NCBI GenBank assembly: GCA_900299235.1
Contig: OMIZ01000073.1
Location: forward strand, 1-37,872
DNA: 37,872 nucleotides
DNA from: Actinomycetota bacterium
Lineage (GTDB): Bacteria > Actinomycetota > Thermoleophilia > Gaiellales > Gaiellaceae
Direction of reading: 5' to 3'
In this document: positions 25,978 to 35,523 of the stretch, one piece after another
Position numbering within the stretch: position 1 is the first letter of the stretch
How the letters are laid out: every line of letters starts with the position of its first letter
Notes under the pieces: model-generated
Databases searched by the model: none
The model's input: only the letters and a program-made list of their open reading frames with translations
What the model was told of the DNA's origin: nothing
Program-made: the position numbers and the translations under genes

Positions 25978-27074
25978 GCGGGCGAGAGCTCTCTGCGCCG
26001 GTCGCCAATGACGGCGAGAAGCGCGTCGAAGGCGTCGGCGAACTTCTTGACGCCCTCGTCTTCCAACAGCTGAGTCACATCAGCGATGTCGACGTCGGCG
26101 CGGGCGATCGCCGCGAAGAGCGCATCGGCCTCATCCCAGCCTTCAGAGACCGTGGTGCCTCGCACCACTCCGTGATCCTCGAATGCGTCGATCGTTTCGA
26201 TCGGCATGGTGTTCACCGTCTGCGGCCCAACAAGCTCTTCGACGTACATCGTGTCGCGATACGCCGGATTCTTGGTTGAGGTCGACGCCCACAACGGACG
26301 CTGCGGGGCGGCGCCTTGCGCCGCGAGGGCCTGCCAGCGCGCGCCCTCCGAGACCTCAACGAAATGGCGATATGCGAGCTTCGCGTTCGCGATGCCGAGC
26401 TGGCCTGCGAGCTCTGAATGGTCGACACGTTCGAGTCGTCGATCGGCCTCGGTATCGACGCGACTGATGAAGAACGAGGCGACTGAGCGAAGTGACGCTG
26501 GGTTGCCGCCTGCTTCGACGAGTCGTTCGAGACCGCGAATGTACGCCTCGAGAACAGCCGCGTAGCGCTCGAGCGAGAAGATCAACGTGACGTTGATGGA
26601 GATCCCACGAGCGATCGACTCTTCGATCGCCGGCAGCCCTTCAATCGTCGCGGGGATCTTGACCATCAGGTTCGGCCGCGCTACACGCTCTGCGAGATCA
26701 GCGGCCTGCCGCGCTGTTCCCTCGGTGTCGTGTGCGAGGCCCGGGTCGACTTCGAGCGACACGAACCCGTCATTCCCAGCAGTCGCGTCGAAGACTGGGC
26801 GCATGACGTCGCAGGCTGCCTGCACATCGTCGATCGCAAGCGCAAAGAAGGCGGCGCGATCGTCAACACCTGTCGCCAGAACCTCTGCGAGCTGCACGTC
26901 ATACGCGTCGGAACCAGAGATTGCAGCCTGGAAGATCGCGGGGTTCGACGTCAGCCCGGTCACCCCATGGTGCGCGACGAGATCAGCGAGGCGCCCCGAC
27001 GAAACGAACTCGCGCGACAGGAGGTCGACCCAAACCGACTGTCCGTGATCCGCAAGAGCTGTGAGCCGTGACAT
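25974..27074 (-). CDS. tal: Transaldolase
   Basis: The 366-residue enzyme starts at the ATG at 27074, set by AAGGTGG (complement of 27080-27086) five bases upstream. A GTG at 27083 would add three residues. Motifs are SVWVDLLSREFV (conserved aspartate), GLTSNPAIFQAA, and the Schiff-base lysine K139 in NLMVKIPATIEGLPAIEE, plus LWASTSTKNPAY. It transfers a dihydroxyacetone unit between sedoheptulose 7-phosphate and glyceraldehyde 3-phosphate in the non-oxidative pentose phosphate pathway. It is probably the first gene of the tal-pgi-gnd-zwf-opcA unit, with a 104-base gap to rpiB upstream that could hold a promoter. No transketolase gene is in the window. Confidence 0.96.
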   Translation of the reverse strand: MSRLTALADHGQSVWVDLLSREFVSSGRLADLVAHHGVTGLTSNPAIFQAAISGSDAYDVQLAEVLATGVDDRAAFFALAIDDVQAACDVMRPVFDATAGNDGFVSLEVDPGLAHDTEGTARQAADLAERVARPNLMVKIPATIEGLPAIEESIARGISINVTLIFSLERYAAVLEAYIRGLERLVEAGGNPASLRSVASFFISRVDTEADRRLERVDHSELAGQLGIANAKLAYRHFVEVSEGARWQALAAQGAAPQRPLWASTSTKNPAYRDTMYVEELVGPQTVNTMPIETIDAFEDHGVVRGTTVSEGWDEADALFAAIARADVDIADVTQLLEDEGVKKFADAFDALLAVIGDRRRELSPA

Positions 27075-27178
27075 ACCTACCACCTTCTTCGTGTACGGGG
27101 ACTCTCTCGGGTTAACGACGGGATGCTCGCCAACGTTCCCGCTTCTGCCGCCTCATCGCCCGCTTCGCACGCTGACGA

Positions 27179-27628
27179 TCATGTGCCGAGCCGTCGCTCC
27201 ATCGCCGCGACCTTGTCGAGGCGAGCGACGTATCGCTCGCCACCATCGAACGTGGCAGAGAGGAACGTGGCAACGAGCTCACGTGCGACCGATGGGCCGA
27301 CGATCTCTGACCCGAGGCAGAGCACGTTCAGGTCGTCGTGTTCGACACCCTGATGCGCGCTGTAGGGGTCATGGCAGATCGCTGCGCGCACTCCAGTGAG
27401 CTTGCACGCCGCGATCGATGCGCCGACACCGGACCCACAAACGAGAATGCCGCGCTCAGCGTCGCCGCGCTGGATCGCCTCACCAACCTCACGAGCCTTG
27501 TCGGGATAGTCGACCCGAACCTCGTCGTTGTGCGTGCCGAAATCGATCACATCGTGGCCGGCGAGCACCTCCAACACAGCCTCACGCAGGTGGACTCCGC
27601 GATGGTCAAACGCAACAGCGATCTTCAC
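27179..27628 (-). CDS. rpiB: Ribose-5-phosphate isomerase B
   Basis: From the GTG at 27628 the product has 149 residues, the usual RpiB length. The RpiB/LacAB motifs are FDHRG near the start, DYPDKAREVGEAI, CGSGVGASIAACK with active-site C64, ICHDPYSA with H86, and EHDDLNVLCLGSEIVG. It interconverts ribose 5-phosphate and ribulose 5-phosphate, completing the pathway encoded downstream. The start is supported by AGGGAG (complement of 27636-27641) seven bases upstream. Reading back to 27676 would add an untypical 16 residues. The upstream 114-base gap holds a GCCGCA-TGAT-TGCGGC hairpin (27659-27674) and no gene. Confidence 0.94.
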   Translation of the reverse strand: MKIAVAFDHRGVHLREAVLEVLAGHDVIDFGTHNDEVRVDYPDKAREVGEAIQRGDAERGILVCGSGVGASIAACKLTGVRAAICHDPYSAHQGVEHDDLNVLCLGSEIVGPSVARELVATFLSATFDGGERYVARLDKVAAMERRLGT

Positions 27629-27742
27629 GTGCTCACTCCCTCGTCGAAAAGTGCAGTCGCCGCATGATTGCGGCATCTGCTCTCGTTTCGACGATACCCG
27701 CAGAGTCCTGCCTGAGACCGGAAATCCGGGGTTACGGCCTGG

Positions 27743-29614
27743 TCACAGGGGGATGACAACACGGAAGCACGTGCCGTCTCCGACCTTCGACCGAACGGTG
27801 ATCGAGCCCCCGTGCGCTTCGGCGATCGCACGGGCGATCGCAAGGCCAAGCCCCGTACCCGGAATTGCCTGGCTCGTTGCCGTCGACGAACGGAAGAAGC
27901 GCGAGAAGAGCCGCTCCTGCTCTGCCTCGGGGATGCCGATACCGGTGTCTTCGATCTCAAGCACACCGTCTTCGCCATCGATAAAGACGCGTGCTTCAAC
28001 TTTGCCGCCGCTCGGCGTGAACTTGAGCGCGTTCGACAGGAGGTTCGCAGTGACCTGGGCGAGCCGCTCCTTGTCACCGCGCACCGCGACACCCTTCGGC
28101 TCGTTGCACACAAACGTCAGATCGATGTCTTTCGAGCGGGCGAGGGCCGACGACGATTCGATCGAGTCGGTGACGACCTCGTCGAGGCGTACGCCATCCT
28201 CGAGGTGCAGCTGCAGTCCGCTTGCATCGAGGCGAGCAACGAAGAGCAGGTCGCCAACGAGACGCTGCAGGCGCTCCGAGCTGCGGTAGACGATGCCCAG
28301 AAAGCGCGACTGTTCAGGCGTCAGGCCACCGGCCTCGCCCTCGCGGAGCATCTCCAGGAAACCCATCATCGACGTGAGGGGCGTGCGAAGCTCGTGTGAC
28401 ACCGTCGCGACGAACTCGTCCTTGAGTCGATCGAGCTCGCGCTCCTGCGTCACCTCGCGCAGCGTCCAGATCCGGCCGAGCAGCTCGCCGTTGTCGGTAC
28501 GCACCGGGGCGGTGAACTCGACGAAGACCCGGTACGGATCGAGAAACTCAAACTCGTCAGCCGACGGCTCGTCGGGATGCGTACGGAGGCGCTCCATCAG
28601 CTCCTGGAAGTTCTCCGGGTCGCGGAGCTTCTCGCGCGCCGAGAGCAACTGCTCGACGACGTTGCCGCCTTCCTCAAGGCCAAGCTCGTCGACGAACCGC
28701 TGCAGCGGGCGGTTGACGATCTGGATGTTCCCCTCAAGATCGGTGAGCGCGATACCGTCGACGGTCGAGTCGAGCACGCCGCGGAGCACTGTGGTGAGCC
28801 GCGCGAGGTCCTTGTTCTGACCGGCAAGCTCTTCCTGCGCCGTCTCGATCGACTCCGCCATTCGGTTGAAGTTGCGACCCAGCTCACCGATCTCGTCTCG
28901 GCCTCCTTCGCCGACGCGCTCGCTGAGGTCGCCCGCCGCGAGGCGCTGGGTGGCCGATGCGACACGGCGAATCGGCCCAACGACGCGCCGCGCAACGTAG
29001 ACGCCGAAGACCGCGATCAGCAGCAACGAGCTCCCGAGGCCAAACGCGCCGAGCGCGATCGCGTAGGTCTCCTGACGATCGGCGCGCTTGCGCAACGCAT
29101 CTGACTGCTTCTGCTCAGCTGCGACAAAAGCGTCGAACTGGCGCCGTAGCCGGTCGACCTTCTGCTCGCCAACCCCCGTGATGACAAGCGCACGCGCCTT
29201 CGCAGGGTTCTCGGCGGCCGTGAGGATGACGAGGTCGGCCCACGTAACCTCGTAATCCTTAATGCCCGCGATGATGTTCTTCGCGCGCCGCGCCTGGGTC
29301 GGGTTCGACTTGACGAGCTTCTGCAGGTTGGCGGCGATCTCGGGGAAGGCGGCGTTCGCGTTCTGCCACGGCTTGAGGTAGACGCCGTGGTGACTGATCA
29401 CGTAGCCACGCGCTCCTGTCTGCAGGTCGAGAACGAGCTTTTCGAGCTTGTTCGCGGTCGCAATGACCTCTTCCGAGTGACGCTCGGTGCGCGATTGCGA
29501 ACGCAGGTTCACGATCGCAACGATCAGAATGACGAAGGCAGCGCCAATGAGCGCGGCAAGGCCTGCGCTGGCGAAGAACATTCTCCTGCGAAGTCCGTGC
29601 CGCATACGCTCCAT
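27743..29614 (-). CDS. Membrane-bound hybrid-input histidine kinase (CHASE3-HAMP-PAS-HisKA-HATPase)
   Basis: The 623-residue kinase has a membrane helix at ~12-35, a CHASE3-like extracytoplasmic helical domain (LDLQTGARGYVISHHGVYLKPW) to ~180, a second helix at ~188-210, HAMP (~212-265), a coiled linker, a PAS domain (~275-395) and the transmitter core. The phosphoacceptor is H407 in VSHELRTPL. The ATPase boxes are LLSNALKFTPSGG, IEDTGIGIP and GTGLGLAIARAIAEAHGG. No response regulator is adjacent, so its partner must be encoded elsewhere. The signal is unknown. The gene is divergent from the ABC-F gene with 17 bases between start codons. Confidence 0.93.
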   Translation of the reverse strand: MERMRHGLRRRMFFASAGLAALIGAAFVILIVAIVNLRSQSRTERHSEEVIATANKLEKLVLDLQTGARGYVISHHGVYLKPWQNANAAFPEIAANLQKLVKSNPTQARRAKNIIAGIKDYEVTWADLVILTAAENPAKARALVITGVGEQKVDRLRRQFDAFVAAEQKQSDALRKRADRQETYAIALGAFGLGSSLLLIAVFGVYVARRVVGPIRRVASATQRLAAGDLSERVGEGGRDEIGELGRNFNRMAESIETAQEELAGQNKDLARLTTVLRGVLDSTVDGIALTDLEGNIQIVNRPLQRFVDELGLEEGGNVVEQLLSAREKLRDPENFQELMERLRTHPDEPSADEFEFLDPYRVFVEFTAPVRTDNGELLGRIWTLREVTQERELDRLKDEFVATVSHELRTPLTSMMGFLEMLREGEAGGLTPEQSRFLGIVYRSSERLQRLVGDLLFVARLDASGLQLHLEDGVRLDEVVTDSIESSSALARSKDIDLTFVCNEPKGVAVRGDKERLAQVTANLLSNALKFTPSGGKVEARVFIDGEDGVLEIEDTGIGIPEAEQERLFSRFFRSSTATSQAIPGTGLGLAIARAIAEAHGGSITVRSKVGDGTCFRVVIPL

Positions 29615-29631
29615 TGTGGCGGCTAAACGCT

Positions 29632-31494
<1,863 letters not shown>

Positions 31495-31504
31495 ACCGGG
31501 CGCA

Positions 31505-31795
31505 TTAGGTCTCGAGTGGAGCCATCGTGAGGCCCTTTGCCTCGAGCTCCGCGTGGTACAGCTCGGCAAGCTCGCGATGTCCCGACCAGACGATCGCCTG
31601 GCCTGACGCGTGGATCTGGTTCGCAAACTTCATGCCCCGCTCGTAATCGACGCCGGGGATCGTCTGGGCGAGGGCGAACGCAACGCCCTCAAACGTGTTG
31701 TGGTCGTCGTTCAGGACGATCACGCGCCACGCCGCACCGAGGCCCGTGCCGCTCCCTGTATCAAGCCGCTCACGTGGCGGGCTCGCGGTGCTCAC
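31505..31795 (-). CDS. clpS: ATP-dependent Clp protease adaptor ClpS
   Basis: The 96-residue protein has a disordered N-terminal ~20 residues, then the ClpS core: WRVIVLNDDHNTFEGV (the NDDxNT signature), a helix with FANQIHASGQAIVWSG and the closing RELAELYHAELEAKGLT. ClpS binds N-degron substrates and hands them to the ClpA/ClpC unfoldase. The asparagine-aspartate pair lining the substrate pocket is present. It overlaps the pdtaR stop by four bases (31792-31795), so it is probably translated from the pdtaR transcript. Confidence 0.92.
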   Translation of the reverse strand: MSTASPPRERLDTGSGTGLGAAWRVIVLNDDHNTFEGVAFALAQTIPGVDYERGMKFANQIHASGQAIVWSGHRELAELYHAELEAKGLTMAPLET

Positions 31796-32361
31796 GACAC
31801 CTCCAGCGTCGCGATCACAGCTTCCGCGATCACACGCAACGGTCGCCCCGACACCTGGCTCGCCTTCCGCAGACGCGCGAAGGCATCGGCCTCGGTCAGC
31901 TTCTCCTTCTCCATCAGCAGTCCCTTGGCGCGCTCGATCGCCTTCCGCGCGACGAGCGCCTCGTTCAGCGAGTCGACCTCGCTGCGAACGGCCGCAAGCT
32001 CCTCGTACCGCGCACGCGCGGCCTCGATCGCCGGAACGACATCCTGCTCCCGAAACGGTTTCACCAGGTAGCCGAACACACCCACCTCAACTGCGCGTGC
32101 CACGAGATCGGGCTGGCCAAACGCGGTGAGCATGACAACCGGGATCGGCCGCGCCTCGAGAATCCGTCGGGCCGCCTCAATGCCATCAAGCCGCGGCATC
32201 TTCACATCCATGACGGCGAGATCGGGCTCCAGCTCAGCGGCAAGCGCGACAGCCTCCTCGCCATCACGGGCCTCGCCAACGACCTCGTAGCCGGCCTTTT
32301 CAAGCAGCCCGCGCAGGTCAAGGCGAATGATCGTCTCGTCCTCGGCAATCAGAATGCGCAC
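31792..32361 (-). CDS. pdtaR: Response regulator with ANTAR RNA-binding output domain (PdtaR-like)
   Basis: From the GTG at 32361 the product has 189 residues. The receiver domain has acidic residues in AEDETIIR, the phosphoacceptor D52 (VMDVKMPRLDG), a threonine in MLTAF and the lysine in YLVKPF. After a short coiled coil comes an ANTAR domain (~125-185: ERAKGLLMEKEKLTEADAFARLRKAS). ANTAR proteins bind paired RNA hairpins and prevent transcription termination. The partner kinase is almost certainly PdtaS at 32718-34151. A TACACT element six bases before the GTG supports a leaderless mRNA and this start. clpS follows with a four-base overlap. A structured terminator-bearing leader, a possible target, precedes glnII in this window. 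Confidence 0.93.
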   Translation of the reverse strand: MRILIAEDETIIRLDLRGLLEKAGYEVVGEARDGEEAVALAAELEPDLAVMDVKMPRLDGIEAARRILEARPIPVVMLTAFGQPDLVARAVEVGVFGYLVKPFREQDVVPAIEAARARYEELAAVRSEVDSLNEALVARKAIERAKGLLMEKEKLTEADAFARLRKASQVSGRPLRVIAEAVIATLEVS

Positions 32362-32367
32362 CGCAGA

Positions 32368-32373
32368 AGTGTA
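32368..32373 (-). promoter_or_regulatory. Putative -10 element for leaderless pdtaR-clpS mRNA
   Basis: The minus strand has TACACT, then six bases, then the GTG at 32361. No Shine-Dalgarno site is present. No TTGAC-like -35 box is evident in the 76-base divergent gap, which is shared with the IscA-like gene on the other strand. Confidence 0.42.
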
Positions 32374-32425
32374 GGAGCGACCAGCCGCCCCCGCGCACCA
32401 CACGCGCGCCAACCCCGTGCTCCGC

Positions 32426-32431
32426 TAGGGT
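32426..32431 (+). promoter_or_regulatory. Putative -10 element for leaderless IscA-like gene mRNA
   Basis: TAGGGT is followed by six bases and the ATG at 32438. The geometry is identical to the other leaderless starts here. No Shine-Dalgarno site precedes the ATG. Confidence 0.42.
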
Positions 32432-32437
32432 GGCCCA

Positions 32438-32713
32438 ATGCTTGAACTCACAGACGAAGCCGTCGAGTCACTCCGCCCCATCTGCGAGGACGGTGGCGGC
32501 CTCCGCTTCACCGCGATCGACGAGGGCGACGACGAGGCCGAGATCCAGGTGGACGAAGCCGACGGCCCTGCCGACGGCGACGTCGTCGTCGAACGTGACG
32601 GCGCCCGGGTCTTCCTCGATCCCGCAGCCGCTGAGCTGCTCGACGACCAGATCCTGGACGTGGAAGCCCATGGCGACCACTTCCACTTCGGTTTCCTGCC
32701 CCAGGGCGAGTAG
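32438..32713 (+). CDS. Small IscA/HesB-fold protein lacking the canonical cysteines
   Basis: The 91-residue acidic protein begins MLELTDEAVESLRPIC and carries ARVFLDPAAAELLDDQILDV and HFHFGFLP, the strand-helix pattern of the HesB/IscA A-type fold (compare 'VFVDP-S---LDG--LDY' and 'F-F-NP'). The three iron-sulfur-ligating cysteines of A-type carriers are absent. Only C16, in the first helix, remains. It is therefore unlikely to carry a conventional cluster and may be a regulatory or degenerate relative. It lies between the two genes of the PdtaS/PdtaR system, divergent from pdtaR and convergent with pdtaS (four bases apart). Confidence 0.68.
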   Translation: MLELTDEAVESLRPICEDGGGLRFTAIDEGDDEAEIQVDEADGPADGDVVVERDGARVFLDPAAAELLDDQILDVEAHGDHFHFGFLPQGE

Positions 32714-32717
32714 GGCG

Positions 32718-34151
32718 CTAGCCCAACGGGAACCGGACTTCGGCGCGCATCCCCGCGTCGCCTGAGCCCGTGCCCGAAATGAACTCGAGGGTGCCACGCA
32801 ACTCGTCACGCACGAGCGCCTTGACGATCGACAGGCCCGTGCCGTCGACCTGATCGGCGGGAAGGCCAGGCCCGTCGTCTGAGACCGTGAGGAGCGCCTC
32901 GGCCGACTCCCCGTCGGCAGAGAGATCGACCCGGATGTGCGGGCCGCCATGCTCAATTGCGTTGCCAAGGAGCTCCGAGAAGACGAGCGCCAGCGACGTC
33001 GCCCGCTGGCCGGCCAGATAGACCTTCGCGAGGTTCGCCTCGACCTCACGACCCGCGCCAACGCCCTGCACGAGCGTCGCACGCAACCGCTCAAGCAGCT
33101 CCGACAGATCGGCGTCATCGTCGCGTCGCTCGGTCAATACCTCATGCACCGCTGCGATCGCGAGGATCCGATTGACGGAGTCTTCCAACGCCTTACGGGC
33201 ATCGACACCGGGCTGCCGTGCCTGCAGCCGCAGCAGTGACGCGACGGTCTGCAGGTTGTTCTTCACGCGGTGATGGATCTCTTGTGCGAGCACCCCGCGA
33301 AGGACCGCGCGACCATGCTCAAGGGCGACTGCCGCGTGCTGCGCGATCGAAGCGAGCATCTCTTCGTCGTCGTCGCTAAACGGCGTCGCGCGATCGGCAA
33401 CAAGCTCACCGATCGTTCGACCACGCCACCGCAAGGGCGAGCGGATCGCGTACGCGTCAGCTTTCCCTTCGGGCCACGCGATCTTGCCGTCCTCAAGCAC
33501 AAGAGCGGCTCCCGTGGCTGACAGCGCATCCATCGTTGTCTTCACGACCGCCTCAAGGGACTCCTCGAGATAGAGCGATTCGGACACCGCTTCCGAGATG
33601 CGGGCAAGTGCTTCGAGCTCCTGCACCCGGCGTTGCGCCTCGGCATAGAGCTTCGCGTGTTCGATCGACTGCGCCACCTGCGCTGCGATCGCGAGCAGAA
33701 GCTCGATCTCATCGTCGGTGAAGGTGTAGGCGGTCTTTGTGCGGACGTTGAGCGCACCTTCAAGCCGCTCACCACGAGCCAGGATTGGCACGGCGAGGAT
33801 CGACTCGTACTCATCCTCGGGCAGGTTCGGGAAGTTCTTGAACCGAGGGTCGAGGTGCGCCTGCGTCGCAATCATCACAGGGCCCCGCTGCGCAGCAGCC
33901 GAGCCGGTGATCCCTTCACCTGGCCGCATGCGCGGACGGTGCGTCATCTCGTCCACGCTTGTGCCGTGCGTGGCCCGCAACACGAGCTCGCCCGCACGAT
34001 CGTCGTAGAGGTACACGAAGCACGCGTCAGCATGCAGAGCGTTCGCCACCTTGGATGCAACCTGCGACAACACCTCCTCGAGATCGAGGGTTGAGTTGAC
34101 CGCCTCGATCGTCTCGGTCAACAGCCGCAGGTGTCGCTCGCGAACATCCAT
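32718..34151 (-). CDS. pdtaS: Cytoplasmic sensor histidine kinase, GAF plus PAS-like domains and HisKA_2 transmitter (PdtaS-like)
   Basis: From the ATG at 34151 the product has 477 residues and no membrane helix. The N-terminal GAF domain (~5-165) contains DACFVYLYDDRAGELVLRAT and GITGSAAAQRGPVMI. A second, smaller GAF/PAS-like domain spans ~185-275. The transmitter has EIHHRVKNNLQTVASLLRLQAR with phosphoacceptor H294, the HisKA_2/HWE-type signature, and an ATPase domain (ELLGNAIEHGG, VSDDGPGLP, GTGLSIVKALV). This is the architecture of mycobacterial PdtaS, which phosphorylates the ANTAR regulator PdtaR. Both partners are here, separated by one convergent gene. PdtaS has been reported to respond to copper and nitric oxide in mycobacteria. 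Whether that applies here is unknown. Reading back to 34655 would run antisense through two genes and is rejected. Confidence 0.93.
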   Translation of the reverse strand: MDVRERHLRLLTETIEAVNSTLDLEEVLSQVASKVANALHADACFVYLYDDRAGELVLRATHGTSVDEMTHRPRMRPGEGITGSAAAQRGPVMIATQAHLDPRFKNFPNLPEDEYESILAVPILARGERLEGALNVRTKTAYTFTDDEIELLLAIAAQVAQSIEHAKLYAEAQRRVQELEALARISEAVSESLYLEESLEAVVKTTMDALSATGAALVLEDGKIAWPEGKADAYAIRSPLRWRGRTIGELVADRATPFSDDDEEMLASIAQHAAVALEHGRAVLRGVLAQEIHHRVKNNLQTVASLLRLQARQPGVDARKALEDSVNRILAIAAVHEVLTERRDDDADLSELLERLRATLVQGVGAGREVEANLAKVYLAGQRATSLALVFSELLGNAIEHGGPHIRVDLSADGESAEALLTVSDDGPGLPADQVDGTGLSIVKALVRDELRGTLEFISGTGSGDAGMRAEVRFPLG

Positions 34152-34160
34152 CCGTACCGA

Positions 34161-34170
34161 AGCGTACGCT
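34161..34170. promoter_or_regulatory. Palindromic back-to-back -10 element between pdtaS and a membrane protein gene
   Basis: AGCGTACGCT is a perfect palindrome and gives TACGCT, a TANNNT -10 match, on both strands. On the plus strand it lies eight bases before the GTG at 34179, and on the minus strand nine bases before the ATG at 34151. Both mRNAs would have leaders of only a few bases. The whole intergenic space is 27 bases, so this symmetric element is the natural candidate for a bidirectional promoter. Confidence 0.42.
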
Positions 34171-34178
34171 GCCCCTTC

Positions 34179-34658
34179 GTGATCGTCGCGTACGAATGGA
34201 TCCTTGCCCTGCACGTCACCGGGGCATTCCTCTTTCTCGGAGGCGGAGTGCTTGCCGCGATCGTCAGCCTGCTCGCACGCAACCAGTCGAAGCCAAGCGA
34301 GATCGCAGCACTCCTCGGCATCGCACGAATCGCCGTACCGCTCGTCGGCCTCGGTGCACTCCTCACGCTCGCCTTCGGCCTCTGCCTCGCCACGCGAGGT
34401 CATGAGTTCCGGCTGAGCGCACCCTGGGTGATCGCCGCGATCATCCTGTGGGTGGCAGCGATGGCAGCCGGTGGCATCGGCGGCAAAGCCGACAAGGAAA
34501 CGCGTCTCCTCGCCGAGCGCCTCGCGAGCGAAGGCGACCAGCCAAGCAGCGAGCTCGACGCCCGGCTGCGCGACACCAGGAACCTCGTCCTTTCTTGGGG
34601 AAGCGGCGTCCTCGTCATCGTCATCCTCGCCCTGATGGTCTGGAAGCCCGGCCAATGA
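34179..34658 (+). CDS. Small integral membrane protein, DUF2269-like
   Basis: From the GTG at 34179 the product has 159 residues and four membrane helices (EWILALHVTGAFLFLGGGVLAAIV; IAVPLVGLGALLTLAFGLCLA; PWVIAAIILWVAAMAAGGIGG; LVLSWGSGVLVIVILALMVW). A cytoplasmic helix, ADKETRLLAERLASEGD, lies between the third and fourth. The first helix with its conserved histidine (LHVTGAFLFLGG) matches the DUF2269 type. The function is unknown, though the histidine pattern would allow heme or copper binding. It is followed by a similar, shorter gene with a four-base overlap, so the two probably form a heterodimer. Confidence 0.7.
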   Translation: MIVAYEWILALHVTGAFLFLGGGVLAAIVSLLARNQSKPSEIAALLGIARIAVPLVGLGALLTLAFGLCLATRGHEFRLSAPWVIAAIILWVAAMAAGGIGGKADKETRLLAERLASEGDQPSSELDARLRDTRNLVLSWGSGVLVIVILALMVWKPGQ

Positions 34659-35083
34659 ACGAGAAGCTCCCCGTCTTCATCCACGTCCTCACCGCGACCC
34701 TGCTCTTCGGCGCGGTGCTGACGGCGCTCATCCTCTCCCGCGCAGGCACCGGGGGAAGGCATCCCGAGCTTTTCGCCCGCGCGACGTTCCGCTCGCTCCT
34801 TCTCGTCGCACTTCCCTCCTGGCTCCTGCTGATCATCTTCGGCATCTGGGCACAGCACAAAGAGGACGTCCCCGACAACGAGCGCTGGCTCAAGATCGGC
34901 GCCTCGATCGGCACCGGCACCGTGCTCGTGCTGCTCGCAGCCGTCGGTGCCGCCTACGCCTGGACGAAGGCACCACGCGGCCCCTGGCAGTCACGAGCCG
35001 TGATGTTCCTGACGCTCGCCTACATCGTCGCCCTCGCGGCCGCCTTGTGGGTCATGTCGGCGAAGCCCGGCGCTCCTTCTTAA
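34655..35083 (+). CDS. Small integral membrane protein, partner of the preceding DUF2269-like protein
   Basis: The ATG at 34655 overlaps the previous stop (ATGA). The 142-residue product again begins with a helix carrying a conserved histidine (VFIHVLTATLLFGAVLTALI). Three more helices follow, around LLLVALPSWLLLIIFGIWAQ, GTVLVLLAAVGAAYAW and VMFLTLAYIVALAAALWVM. The parallel layout suggests duplication and divergence from the neighbour. No catalytic motif is visible. A large hairpin region follows the stop. Confidence 0.7.
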   Translation: MNEKLPVFIHVLTATLLFGAVLTALILSRAGTGGRHPELFARATFRSLLLVALPSWLLLIIFGIWAQHKEDVPDNERWLKIGASIGTGTVLVLLAAVGAAYAWTKAPRGPWQSRAVMFLTLAYIVALAAALWVMSAKPGAPS

Positions 35084-35085
35084 CG

Positions 35086-35149
35086 GGGGATCGGCGACAC
35101 ATGGTCTTGTGTCGCCATGAATCGCCGAGCCCCCTCTTGGATTCAAGAG
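35086..35149 (+). terminator. Tandem hairpin region after the membrane-protein pair, probable terminator
   Basis: GGCGACACA (35093-35101) pairs perfectly with TGTGTCGCC (35108-35116) around a six-base loop. A competing longer pairing joins 35086-35097 with 35122-35133 (GGGG-TCGGCGA with TCGCCGA-CCCC, one mismatch). A second hairpin follows, CTCTTG (35134-35139) with CAAGAG (35144-35149). There is no T-run, as is common for high-GC terminators. The rest of the 142-base gap to the next gene holds only that gene's promoter-like TAGCGT. Confidence 0.48.
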
Positions 35150-35212
35150 CAAGAGCACATCGCACTCGCAAAATGCTTACCGGTTGAAGGGGTTTTCCAT
35201 GCAATCGGGAAC

Positions 35213-35218
35213 TAGCGT
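35213..35218 (+). promoter_or_regulatory. Putative -10 element for leaderless PRC-barrel gene mRNA
   Basis: TAGCGT is followed by seven bases and a GTG at 35226. This decides the start of the gene: upstream in-frame TTG (35184) and ATG (35199) codons precede the element and would not be on the transcript. No good -35 box is seen. Confidence 0.4.
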
Positions 35219-35225
35219 TCCAACC

Positions 35226-35480
35226 GTGAGCGCCATGGCAATCGATCTCCGCCGTACCGCCGGCTTCCTCGTCGCTGATGCGCGCGGCCGTGTTGTCGGC
35301 AAGGTCGAGGCGCCGATGTATGGCTCCTCACCGAACACACCTGATGCGCTCGCTGTCCGCTCCGGCTTCCTGCCGCGACGGCTGCGTCTCGTGCCTGCCG
35401 AGTCGATCGAGCAGATCGACGACGGCACGCGTGTGATCGGCCTGCGCGTCGAGCGCGAGTCGATTCGCACCTTCCTCTAG
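35226..35480 (+). CDS. PRC-barrel-like small protein
   Basis: From the GTG at 35226 the product has 84 residues. AMAIDLRRTAGFLVADARGRVVGKVEAPMYG resembles the first half of a PRC-barrel ('G--V-D--G--VGKV' pattern). LVPAESIEQIDDGTRVIGLRVERESIRTFL matches the second ('V----I--ID-----V-L'). PRC-barrels occur in RimM, photosynthetic reaction centre H subunits and many short actinobacterial proteins of unknown function. There is no signal peptide or membrane helix. It is a single gene, preceded by its own promoter-like element and followed by the glnII promoter. Confidence 0.68.
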   Translation: MSAMAIDLRRTAGFLVADARGRVVGKVEAPMYGSSPNTPDALAVRSGFLPRRLRLVPAESIEQIDDGTRVIGLRVERESIRTFL

Positions 35481-35523
35481 GCGACCACCGAAATCAGGGT
35501 GTCTACGGCCTCAACGGTCGTAT

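Noticed and set aside
27659-27729. Terminator between the CHASE3 kinase gene and rpiB
   Set aside because: GCCGCA-TGAT-TGCGGC and a CCGGA/TCCGG hairpin are present, but stems are short, order and spacing do not fit a terminator with a T-run, and I cannot tell it from chance.
34152-34655. 168-codon N-terminal extension of the PdtaS frame
   Set aside because: It runs antisense through a membrane-protein gene with coherent helices. Its composition is highly charged and shows no GAF or other domain. The ATG at 34151 fits the family start.
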